Below are positions 34,658 to 45,481 of a DNA stretch of 64,000 nucleotides, in pieces. Both the position numbers and the translations under genes were made by a program. Positions within the stretch are counted from its first letter, which is position 1. Each line of letters opens with the position of its first letter. Below the pieces are notes generated by a model that was given only the letters and a program-made list of their open reading frames with translations, searched no databases and was not told the origin of the DNA. The DNA comes from Ananas comosus (Eukaryota > Streptophyta > Magnoliopsida > Poales > Bromeliaceae), in the NCBI RefSeq assembly GCF_001540865.1, contig NC_033630.1, forward strand, positions 11,688,003-11,752,002, written 5' to 3'.

Positions 34658-37600
34658 CTGCATGCATGTTTACGTATCTGTGGAAATTTACACAGAATAT
34701 ATGCTTCTGTAACTTAGTTGGTACGTAGTTGCAAGCATAATCTAAAGTCCTAGAATAATTAATTATTTGTGCATGTCCCTTATCAAGAATATCTATGAAA
34801 GTAGCTATTGCATATGTAAAATTTAAAAATATTCAAGTCCACGCCATGAGTCTATCTAAAAGTCTAGAATCCAGACGTGAGGGAATTAAAGTACTAAATA
34901 TAAAAATATAAAAATATCATCCTCTATATGTTTAAGTTTTTAAAGAATAACGATTATTTTATGTAATTTAATATAACACCAGAGTAAGAAAGTTCTGAGT
35001 TTGAGCCCTCATATCTTGGGTCTTTTAAAAAGTTTTAAGTCTAGATGTGAGAGAGAGTAATGTTAAATATAAAATATACAAATGTCATTCTCTTATAGAT
35101 TAAGTTCTCGAAAATAACAATTGTTTCATATAATTTCACCTCTCTTTCTCTCTCGCTAACCAAACTCTGAGATCCTTTCAAGCAGAAGATGATAGCAAGC
35201 TTCGCGAAAACAGCACGGCAAGAGGCAGCCGTCGACTCATTCCGAGCAGCCATTTGCCCCACAAAGATGACTATCGCCGACCTGGGCTGCTCAGTCGGTC
35301 CAAATGTACTACAAATGGCCTCCGAGATCTTCGAGGCGATTGAGCAGGCAAGTCATCAGCTCAACCGCAAGCCACCGGAGATGCAAGTCTTCCTCAATGA
35401 CCTCCCGGGAAACGATTTCAACACTCTCTTTAGCTTATTGCCTGAGTTTCACAAGCTTAGAGAAAGGAAGTTACAAGAGAGTGAACAAGAACAAGTGCAT
35501 TGCTTCATATCAGGAGTTCCTGGATCTTTCTATGGGAGGTTGTTTGTTAGCAAGAGCTTACATTTTGCGTACTCTTCCTCTAGCCTTCATTGGCTCTCCC
35601 AGGTCCACACAACAATCCCTTATCCTTTCACAGCAAATATTTTATTCTATTATATTAATTTAATTGCATCAAAAATTAAATTATTGCAAACTATATTTTA
35701 TTGCAATAATTTTTGCCACAAGATTCATAGCTGTGAAACAATTATTGTACTCTAAAAGTTGTTAGAGAACGGTAAAGGTCCATGACGTGCGTGGACTTGA
35801 ATTAAATGAGAGAAAATTAATAATGCTAGAAGCCTGATATGACTCGAACTCAGGACCTTCTACTTTGATACTATGTGAAATATATGAAACAACTGTTGTT
35901 CTCTAATTAAAGCTTAAGTTTTTAAAGACCGGTGTTTGTATATTTTTTATATTTGATACTTTTTCTTATGTTTGGACTCGAGACCTTTTGCAAGGCTTAT
36001 GATGTGGACTAAAATTAAATTGAAGAAAATTAATAAAGTTAGGAGCCCGACGTGACTCGAATTCAGAGCAGGAGGTCCTAAGTTCGAGTCACACCATACT
36101 CTTAGCATTATTAATTTTTCCAATTTAATTCTAGGAGGACGTGGACTTGAATTAAATGGGAGGACGTGGACTTGAATTAAATGAGAGAAAATTAATAATG
36201 CTAGGAGCCTGATATGACTCGAACTCGGGACCTCATGTTCTGTTATTATGTGAAATATATGAAACAACCGTTGTTCTCTAAAGGTTAAGTTTTTAAAGAC
36301 CAATGTTTGTATATTTTTTATATTTAAAATTTTTCCTCATGTCTGGACTCGAGACCTTTTGTAAGGCCCATAATGTGGACTAGAATTAAATTGAAGAAAA
36401 TTAATAAAATTAGGAGCCTGACGTGACTCGAATTCAGAGCAAGAGGTCCTATGTTCGAGTCACACCATACTCTTAGCATTATTAATTTCCTCAGTTAATT
36501 CAAGTCCACGTCATGAAACACCATTCTTTATCAGCTTAATTCAACGGTTTTTTCACAATAACAATTTATTTGCAATAATTTTTGTTTATTGTAAAAAATT
36601 ATTATTGCAACGATAATTATAATTGGAAAAGAATGATTTTCTAATAGTATGTTTTTATGCATGCGTAGGGCATGCAAGTACGGGTGTAATGTGGACCGTG
36701 CCGGGCCAGCATGGCCCACAATTTTGGTGCCGATTCGGGCCAGGAGTCGGCCCGGCCAGGCCTAATTCCAAATTCGGACCGGGCCGTGCTTGGCCGAAGC
36801 CCGGCACGGCCCTTCGGCTCGGAAGGCCCCGGCCGTGCTACTGAACGGCCTCTAAAAGGTTATTTTTTAAAAAAAATATATACAATTTAAAATATAAATA
36901 AATAATTATTTTTATTTAAAAATTTAAAATTTATAAAAATAATTATAATATAACAAATATCTAAAAATTTTAAAAAAATATAAATAATTTTTTAAGTATT
37001 TTTTTAAAGAATTTGAAAGTGTTTTTGGTCCATCTCCTCCCAAGAGGTTTGCTATGGCTAAAGGTGTCCGTGGACAGGATCGGGTCTGGATAGTTGATAT
37101 CTTGTACCCGTACCTAAAAAAAAATGGTTAGAAAAAAAAAAAACCCTACCCATTTACCTTCGGGTCGGGTCTGGATCTGAGTACTTAAGTTACTAATATA
37201 TCCATCGGGTCTATTTGAGCGGGTCTGGGTAGTGACTATCCGTATAATATCCGTTCAAAACCGTATACGGGTCGGGTACGGGTACCTATATATATATATA
37301 TTATAGACTTTATTAAATTGTTTGGGTAAAACTTGTTCCGGCCATTATATTTACTGATTAAAAGTCTAAAATTCAAAATAATTTTATATGTAAATACACA
37401 AAAATTAAAAAATTATGATACCATATTATAGATAAAAAGAATATAAGTTGTAATACTAATATTATATACTAACATTCAAAAAAAAAGGGTAAAAAAATAA
37501 AGATGAATCAGAAAATTTATTGAATAGAATATTCATTAAAAAAAACTAGATTGTCGACTATGATTGGAGAAGGGATTTGGAAAAAAAAAACTCACTTGTA

Positions 37601-40600
37601 CCACACCTATAAAGGATTAATATCGCTAATGATAATGACGATGGAAATATTGTTTCATAAAAAACTCTTAGGCGGAAATGAAGCAAAAAAAATAAAGAGT
37701 AAACAAATTAGAAAAAAGAAAGTAGTAAAAGAGCGGCTAGGGTTTCAGTATTTTCCTAGGATGAAAATATTTAGAGATCCCTCGTCTATAAGTTCTATTA
37801 AAATTGATCCCTCAATTTTAAAAGCTCAGAACTTTTATATTTGTTATTGGATATTTCATCGGGTCCGGATCCGGGTCCGGATCCGGATTTAAAAACTATT
37901 CTGGACCCTACCCATTTAAAAGTTGGGTTCGGATCAGGTCCAAATCGGCTATGGGTATAAAATATCTGGACCCATACCCGAAACTTTTTTAACCCGTATA
38001 TTATCCATTTTTTATCGGGTCCAGATAGGATCTGGGTAGGGTCCGGGTTGGGTATGGTATATCGGATATTTTGGATAGCTTTAGCTGTGGCAGACCTTGG
38101 GAGGAGATCTCCTGGGCAGAAGGGCCCAGGAGATCCAACCCCAAGACCCTTCTCCTGGCCCGGCTGGCACGGCCGTGCCGGGCCACGGGCCTTTCTTCGG
38201 CCAGACACGGTACAAACCAGTTTCGGACTGTGTCGGGCCAGACCATCGGGCCCAAAAAGAGAGGCCCAGCACGGCCCTCAAGTTCGGCCCGGGCCGTGCC
38301 AGAATGGGTGCTACATAGGGGTGGTAATCCAGCTCGCTGTTCGCGAGCTAGTTCGTGTTCGGCTCGAAATGAGTTCAAAATCGAATCGCTCGTTTAGTAA
38401 ACGAGCCGAACACGAGTTGAATTTTTCAGCTCGTTAAATAAACGAGCTGAATACGAGCTGGGATCAGCTCGTTCGTGTTCAGCTCGATAACAGCTCGAAT
38501 ACATATATTTTATATTAATATAATTTATTTAATATATATATATATATAAATAAATAATTATATATATAATATATATTTTTATTATTTCGTTTTTAGAAAA
38601 ATTAAAATATAAAGTCGAGCTCAATTATAAAAAAACTCATTTATATGTAAAGTTTCAACCATTGATCAAAGTCTAATGGGTAACATTTTACAAATTTAAT
38701 TTTTATATATATCTAATCTAATTCTTTTAACTTATTGTTCGTTGGCCGGCTTGTGAGCCAGCTCGTGTTCGGCTAGTTTATTAACAAGCCAAACACGAGC
38801 CGAATTTTTCGGCTCAATACTTTAACGAGTCAGCTCGTGTTTGGCTCATTTATTAAACGAGCCGAACACGAGCCGGCCCCAACTCGCTCGTGTTCGGCTC
38901 GTTGACACCCCTAGTGCTAGGGCACCCATGCTGTGCTCCATCCCAGCCCGAGGCCGTGCCGGACCGGGCAGCCTACGGGCCGTCCGGCCCGTTTTACATC
39001 CCTACATGCAAGATACAAAAAGTAACTTTTAGTTAGGTCAAGTTGGTTGAGACTTTTATCCCCATTAGTGGGAAGAAATTACTTCACGCACTGTATGGTA
39101 TTTATGAAAATATTTCTAGTAGTTTCCCACTAAAATAAATCTCAAAAAAAATTTAAAATATTAGAAAATTCTATATTTTAGTTGCTTAAACTTTTACTGT
39201 TGATAGATATAACGTAGTAAATGCTCTAAGTTGGTGTTTCTACTTTTGACATATAGAGGCATCTCGGGAAATTTTAGTAAAAATAGGCCCTAAGACTTTT
39301 TTTTTTGAAATCTATACAAAACTTATAATAATCTCTACAATATTATTGCCTTTTTCAGGTGCCTCAAATGCAACTACAAGATGGAAGCGAAGTCCCCCTC
39401 AACAACAAGGGAAACATCTACATATCACATGCTAGCCCACCAAGTGTGTTTGAAGCACATAAGAAGCAATTCAAGAGGGACTTCTCCTTGTTCCTCAAGT
39501 GCCGTGGGGAAGAGGTGGTGGAGGGTAGCCACATGGTGTTGACATTCGTGGCAAGGAGAAGCTCCGATCCCTCAACCCCCCCAATGGGTTGCTACATGTG
39601 GGAGCTTTTGGCAAAAGCACTCATGGACATGGCCTCACTGGTATGGTAGTTTTGTGACACCGCATTCGGCTCATTTCGCATAATTAGACCTAGCAAACCG
39701 GCGGATTGGATAATCCGCGGGTGAATCATTATACCCACAGGTCATATGGGTATAGGTTAAAATCAATTTACCTATAATTTTTTAGGTAGTCAACAGCTTT
39801 ATCTATACCCATGCGCCCACGAGTAGGTGGGTGGGTATGGAGATTACCTACAATTTTTTTTTTTTTTTTTTTTTTATACTGTTATACTTTTCAAATACAA
39901 AACTTATAAATAAAATTTTTAAAAGTATAATTAATATAACTTATTGTTTGAAATATCATGGCATACCATAATCAATATAAAATCTTAAAGCGCATAAATT
40001 GCATAATATAGAAGTATTTTATCTTTTCAAATTTTTATGACACAAAATTAATAAGGTTTTCTTCTTTTTTTTTTTTTGAGGAAAAAATTAATTAATAAGG
40101 TTTTCATTGTTATAAAGTAAATAACATAAATATTATATATTTTTTAATTAAAAAATATATATGCGGATACTCGTGGGTATCCGCAGGTTGTCCAAAATAT
40201 TTACCACTTAACGGGTATCCACTTATTTTCTCCATAATTTTTTGGATAAGAAAAACTAATACCATACTAACAAATTTGTGAGTAACCTACATATACTCGC
40301 AGGTATATATGGATAGAGATTGACAAGTGTATACATAATGTGGGAAAGTGTGAAGAGGCTATATGTGATGGGCACTCTAGAACTAATAACTGAGCTCAAT
40401 CATTTTGGACCAGCGGTTTGGGCCCAACAAATTATCCGTGTTAGTAGGTTGTGTCTAGGGATGGAAATTTATCTGGGTTGGTGGAGCTTCTATCCCAATC
40501 CCCCTTGAATGGAGAATGTGAGAACCAAAAATATAGAAAAATATAACTTGTTTCGATCTGTCAAAATTTTGTTAAAAATCGGGCTGAAACATCCTGATCA

Positions 40601-41765
40601 CTTGAGTTCCCTTTCTTCTTTTGATCTATCCTGATCCATTAAATATCCACCAAAAATTTGCTTCCACCTTGAATGAAGTGGTAAATGGGGGCTAAAAATA
40701 GAATAAAAATTAACCTGCCCTAAAACTGTCCTGCCCCGCCCTGACAAGAAACAAACGAGCGAGAGGTTGGGGACCCCTCCTGCCTCTGAATCCACCCTGT
40801 TTGCATCACTATCAAGGTTGTTGTAGTTGCATCCCTAGCAAGGTCATTATAGTTGGTATCAGAGCCAGCTTGCTAGTCGAAACATCGCCTGGTGATCTTT
40901 AAATGTACATATGAAACCAATTCACAAAAAAAATAGAGCATAAGACGGGAGACTTCTTTCTCCTTTTGATTCATCCCGATCTATCAAAAATCAGCCAAAT
41001 ATGCTCCTGCCCCAATCCGCCTCGAATAAAGCAGTAAATGGACGATAAAAATAGGACAAAAGTTAGTCCGCTCCAAATCCGCCTTGCCCAAGAGGTAGGG
41101 GATCCCCTCCCGCCTCTGGACCTGTTTGCATCCCTAGCTAGGTTATTACAGTCTGTATCACAGCTAGTTTACTAGCCAAAAATATGAGGTGAGTCTCATA
41201 TCGACTAATGATCTTTAACTATATGTGTGATTTACCTTACGATGGCGTCAGAGCCTAAAACAAAGGGAGTCTATGACATCCTAATAGTCGCACATTGAAT
41301 AACATAGAAGGGTGAGAGGCCGATATGTGATGGACACATTAGATTAATTAATAACCGAGTTTAATCATCTTAGCCCCGAAGTCAATTGCGATGAAGAAAA
41401 GTGAAGAAAAAATAATAAAATAATATAATAGATAATGCTAGTTATATATTTAAATATATTTAATTATAGTACTAATTATTCTTTTCGATTAAATTTTTAA
41501 TTATATAAGGATATAATTATATTCTTTTTATTTATTATATTATAATTTATAATTTATTAATTTATTTATTATTTATATATAAATTATAATTTTATATCAT
41601 TTACCTTCTGCCAAACAAACAGTAAAACTGAAAAAAACTTTGCTTTCATAGCTATGTAACAAATAGAGGGGGAGAAATAGTTTTCATCCGAACTCCATTT
41701 CAATCCAGAGCCCAGTTTTGACGAAACAAACACGCCCAACACATGCATTATTTTCTAACTCTCCT

Positions 41766-41796
<31 letters not shown>

Positions 41797-42184
41797 TCTT
41801 TTTTTTCATATGTAGGGCCTTATTGAAGAGGAAAAGGTGGACTCCTTCAACTTGCCCTGGTATGAACCATCTATGGAGGAACTGAAGGATGAGATCACAA
41901 TCCAAGGCTTATTTTCCATCAAGAAAATTGAACTCTTTGAAGTAAACTGGGATGATAATTCTCAAGAAGCCCCTCGAAATGATCATAATTACAACCCAAT
42001 GGCCAAAAGTGCTCAAACAATGGCTAAGACAGTTAGAGCTGCCCTTGAATCCATGCTCAAAAGCCATTTTGGAGAAGCTGTTATTGAGAAGCTGTTTGAG
42101 AGATACTGCTTCTTGCTTGAGGAGTTTTATTCTAAGAATAAATCTGAATTTACCAATATACTTATTGTTCTTGCGAGAAAGTAG
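32773..42184 (+). CDS. SABATH carboxyl methyltransferase gene 2, complete, 381 aa
   Basis: Four exons: 32773-32847, 35183-35602, 39359-39640 and 41816-42184, all phase 0 with GT-AG introns; 382 codons including TAG. Typical family length is 350-390. SAM-binding features: SYAENS at residues 17-22, DLGCSVGPN from 58, NDLPGNDF with Asp98, GSFYGRLF at 139-146. Gln25 and Trp162 correspond to Gln25 and Trp151 of Clarkia salicylate methyltransferase, which hold the substrate carboxylate. The neighbouring Met150 of that enzyme is His161 here, a change seen in benzoate-accepting members. The reaction is S-adenosylmethionine-dependent methyl-ester formation in the cytosol; the exact acid is unknown. 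A usual GRLFP proline is Val147. Intron 1 has three MITEs and intron 2 a nested hAT. Acceptor before CAG-AAG at 35183 was chosen over 35186 because it keeps two residues after Gln25, as in relatives. Confidence 0.92.
33210..34585. mobile_element. Three MITEs in intron 1 of SABATH gene 2
   Basis: Foldback MITE 33210-33755 (ctggaatgctatcggtagc / gctaccgatagtattccag), short MITE 33775-34030 (ctactatactatcgatagtacc / ggtactattgatagtatagtag) and foldback MITE 34045-34585, joined by (ta)n runs and ended by a (ct)n(ta)n tract (34586-34655). None is present in the mirrored intron 1 of gene 1, so all postdate the gene duplication. Confidence 0.8.
35770..36510. repeat. Tandem duplication in intron 2 of SABATH gene 2
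   Basis: Two copies of a unit of about 390 bases (about 35775-36140 and 36165-36510). Each has gatatgactcgaactc at one side and the partial inverse gttcgagtcacacc at the other, plus gtgaaatatatgaaacaac. The mirrored intron of gene 1 has a single unit plus a fragment, so the doubling is private to gene 2. Confidence 0.7.
37059..38083. mobile_element. Nested hAT-like element 1
   Basis: Ends taaaggtgtccgtgga and tatccaaaat-type inverted ...ttttggatagcttta, flanked by 8-bp repeats gctatggc (37051-37058) and gctgtggc (38084-38091), 7 of 8 identical. The interior has subterminal cgggtccggat/ggatcgggtc repeats and an AT-rich centre. The empty site is visible in mirrored gene 1 (around 500-515). Confidence 0.82.
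38316..38913. mobile_element. Nested hAT-like element 2
   Basis: Ends taggggtggtaatcc and gttgacacccct(a), rich in cagctcg/cgagctg and cggctcgt repeats. Flanks gtgctaca (38308-38315) and gtgctagg (38914-38921) share six of eight bases. Absent in mirrored gene 1. A related fragment lies at 56300-56492. Confidence 0.82.
39641..41815. repeat. Intron 3 of SABATH gene 2
   Basis: Parallel to gene 1 intron 3: the gtgggtggg-rich repeat (39700-40310), Ac/Ds-like remnants (tagggatgg at 40456; ttgcatccctag near 40826 and 41125) and a ggtatcagagcc primer-site fragment near 40856. It lacks the 0.9-kb block and the MITE found in gene 1. Confidence 0.65.
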
Positions 42185-42530
42185 AGAGTTTTTTTTTTTT
42201 TTGTTAAAATAAGTTTGATGCATGAACACTTTGGGTCTTACTTTTTATTGAAAGGGAATCTTGTACTCTAATACCATATTAAATTACGTGGGGCAACTAT
42301 TATTCTGATCGACTCAAAAGTTTATTCTATCAGTGTGACACCTCAATAGTTCTACATTGAATTATGTGTGGAAGTGTGATGAATTTATAAGTGACAGACA
42401 TATTAGTAATAATAACTGGATTTAAATACTTTCAACCCAAGTTCGAATTCTAGTTGATTCACTTTTCCAGCTAAGTTTATTTTTAAATGAAATAAACGAA
42501 ATGGGTAGCGTGCTACCTATCTCTCAAATA

Positions 42531-42561
<31 letters not shown>

Positions 42562-42565
42562 ATAT

Positions 42566-42613
<48 letters not shown>

Positions 42614-42620
42614 ATATATA
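42185..42620. other. Downstream of SABATH gene 2, with a SINE fragment
   Basis: Homology to the gene 1 downstream ends near 42260. 42430-42527 carries a 5'-truncated SINE in plus orientation (aagttcgaattctag, aaatgaaataaacgaaatgg, ctatctctcaaa), followed by a (ta)n microsatellite. Confidence 0.55.
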
Positions 42621-42624
42621 TAGA

Positions 42625-43402
42625 GTTGAGCTATGATACTTTTACAAGTATCACCATCATGGTGCTATTAGGTTTTAAGCCATTGGATCTACTTTTTGAT
42701 TATTAATAGTCCTTGGATTAAACACTATTCCACCTACCACCACCTACCACCATCATCTCAACCTCACATCTCTCCATCCAAGGGCTAAAAACACACAAGT
42801 ATCACCCCCATGATACTTTTACAAGTATTCTAGCCCTACTCTATATATATATATACATATATATATATAGAGTGAGGCTACTATGCTATCGGAAGCATAG
42901 AGCCTTCTGTGCTTCCAGCTCGTTTTCGATGTTGCGACTTTTGAATCGTCGATCGGCTCCGTTAAACTTGATCTAGAGTATTTGGAGTACCTAGAAAATA
43001 AATTTTATTATTTTTCGATATCATTTGCCTAGTGATCTAATCGGCTCAAAATCAACAAATCGTAGTGAGCCGTTTGCAAGTTTAACGGTGTAGAAATATC
43101 CAAATCACATAAAATTTTGATAGAAAATTCTTTATACTATATAAAACAAGATCAATATCTTTGATTTAAAATTTTAATGTCATATTATTACATTTTGTAA
43201 GATTTTTATTTTCAACCGTTGATTTTGAGCCCCTTCGTTCACTAGGCAAATGTTATCGTAAAATCATAAAATTTATTTTCTAGGTACTTCAAATACTCTA
43301 GATCAAGTTTAACGGAGCCGATCGACGATTCGAAAGTCGCAACATCGAAAACAAGCTGGAAGCACGGAAGGCTCCGTGCTTCCGATAGCAAAGTAGCCTC
43401 AC
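42625..43402. mobile_element. Short MITE followed by full-length foldback MITE
   Basis: Short MITE at 42625-42845. Foldback MITE at 42872-43402: left gtgaggctactatgctatcg, inverted right gatagcaaagtagcctcac, with arms of about 165 bases (gcctagtgatc/cactaggc mark their inner ends). Followed by a (ct)n tract (43408-43458). Confidence 0.78.
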
Positions 43403-43405
43403 ACA

Positions 43406-43459
<54 letters not shown>

Positions 43460-43461
<2 letters not shown>

Positions 43462-45375
43462 ATATATAACACAATATCTTGATTTATCAGATTTAGAGAA
43501 CCCAAATCCTCTTCCCGTCTCAATCATTGATTTAGATATTATATTCTAATTAAGGTCCCAAATACTTTTATCTACGTCCATATATTTTACCCTAACTTTT
43601 GAAATAATTTTTCTACTTAAAAAAATAAAAAGGCTACGACCACCAAAAGTGGAAATAAAAACAGGCCCAAAGAAGATCGAAAATAGTGTTTTGTTTGGAA
43701 ATTTTCATTGTGAAATAAGAAAGAAATATCCTAAATTAATATTTTAAACTCTGGTCACATTCCAAATTATCCATAATTTAATTTAATTATTATTTTTTTG
43801 GTTTGATAATATCAGAAATAGCTTTGACAATATCAGTTTCCATATCCACTAATCAAATTGTGGAATGCAAATAAATTTAAAATATTATTTTCTAAAACAG
43901 TTTAATGTATGAACTGTAACTTTTAAATTAGATATTAGAGATTCTAAACTTTTAAATATTTTGTTTTAGTTCTCATCTTAGAATAAAAATTATTATTGCT
44001 TGTGCCTAGTTCATCCTCATTATATTTACCAAACAATTAAACTTTTGAATATAAAAATATAAAAAATACTGTTCTATAGCATCATCTTATTATCCTTGTG
44101 ATTAATTCGTTGATTTATATAGCATGTGCAATTAATGGAAATTTCTCAATGGGTAAATTTTATTTTGGTTTCCGAAATTTTAAATTTAACTAATTTTTAA
44201 CAATATTTTTTTGTTTAATCACAAAAATTTTTAATAATAGTTTATTTAATTTTAATTTTAGAGTTAAAAAAAATTATTTTGTGAAATTACGATTTGCCAT
44301 TCGAGAGGAGACGTGTATGTTTCGTGCGATTCTGATGTGGGCCCCTCCAACCGTTCATCAGCGATCCCTCAAATTCCATGACCCACCGTTGGATCACAAT
44401 CCTTTCCTTTTTAACGGTTGTGATCAAATGTTAACGGAACCGATAACCCCGCTAACGCCGTTATCTTACATAATAGTGTAAAACTGCAAATATAGTCCTT
44501 GTACAATCCAGATATTGCTATTGGTTCTTGTCATTTTTCCTTGTGCAACCCCCTGAAATTTTACATATATTGCACTGTAGTCCCTATTTTTTGAATTTAA
44601 CTTTCTATAAATATGTTGTTTTATAGAAAAATCAAAGTTTAGATATTTATGATGGCAAAATTATCGGGTTTAGCTGATATATTCGTTGTGTTCAAACCCG
44701 ACCCGTGTTTGAATTTCGAATAATATATTATATGCAGAATGCGATTCGATATTAATGCATATAATTTGACTAAATTTTAATAATATCGTTAAAAAGAAAC
44801 TTTATTTAAAAAAAAGTATGATTGGGATCTCCTTACCTATTAATTTTTTTTATTAGAGTTTTTGTAGCTAGTTAAGTTAAAAAGTTTGCTAGATTTAATG
44901 ACTCTGTTAGCACTAAATTTAAATATATACGGAGGCTTAGAATTAAAGTGATTAACGAAAAAGTAAAATATTTATGGGACCTCTCCGCCTATAGATGATT
45001 TTGATTAAGATTGGCTTAATTTTTAATCTTTTAGAATTACATAATTTTAGTAAAAAAGAAATTTTATCAAATCAAATAATGATTTTATCAATTTTTAATA
45101 ATTTTAATTATTTGTTACCAATTAAACTAAAATAATTAGTGATTAATAGCTAAGTTGACCGTAAATTTTTTTAAAAAAATTTGACTATAGAAACTAGAAT
45201 AACTCAATTCCAATAAATTAGAAGTTAATGGGTCTTATTCAAAATAATAAAAAGTTCAGGGGTCATTTCAATTTTTCCTATACAATTGAGGGGTTCTGCA
45301 TGTAATTTTACCACGTGAAAAGTTTAGGGACAGAATAACAATAACACGACACTACAGGGACTGTTAAATCATTTT
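43460..45375. other. Intergenic, upstream of the ARM-repeat gene
   Basis: AT-rich DNA with no recognised gene. Segments such as 44465-44600 (ctgcaaatatagtccttgtac) look like decayed transposon sequence. 44281-44481 is slightly GC-richer but has no domain. Confidence 0.45.
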
Positions 45376-45382
45376 ATCCCAC

Positions 45383-45390
45383 TATAAAAT
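45383..45390 (+). promoter_or_regulatory. TATA box of the ARM-repeat gene
   Basis: ctataaaa about 100 bases before the ATG at 45482. The leader between them holds a (ct)/(ga) microsatellite (45423-45478), common in plant 5' leaders. Confidence 0.6.
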
Positions 45391-45443
45391 TCCGGGTCGA
45401 GAGTACTCTACTGCTCACACCCCCGTTACCTCTCCTCTCTCTG

Positions 45444-45478
<35 letters not shown>

Positions 45479-45481
45479 GCG

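Larger units (their letters stand above)
36679..39004. mobile_element. Outer hAT-like element in intron 2, host of two nested insertions
   Basis: Ends tacgggtgtaat (36679) and ttttacatcccta (39004), flanked by the perfect 8-bp duplication catgcaag (36671-36678 and 39005-39012). Dense ccgtgcc/ggcacgg repeats at both sides. Without the two inner elements it is close in size to the 722-bp copy in mirrored gene 1. It is interrupted at 37059-38083 and 38316-38913. No transposase. Confidence 0.88.

Noticed and set aside
38001..38437. Overlapping GC-rich ORFs near 38 kb
   Set aside because: They fall in the ccgtgcc repeats of the outer hAT element. All frames are open because of the repeat composition.
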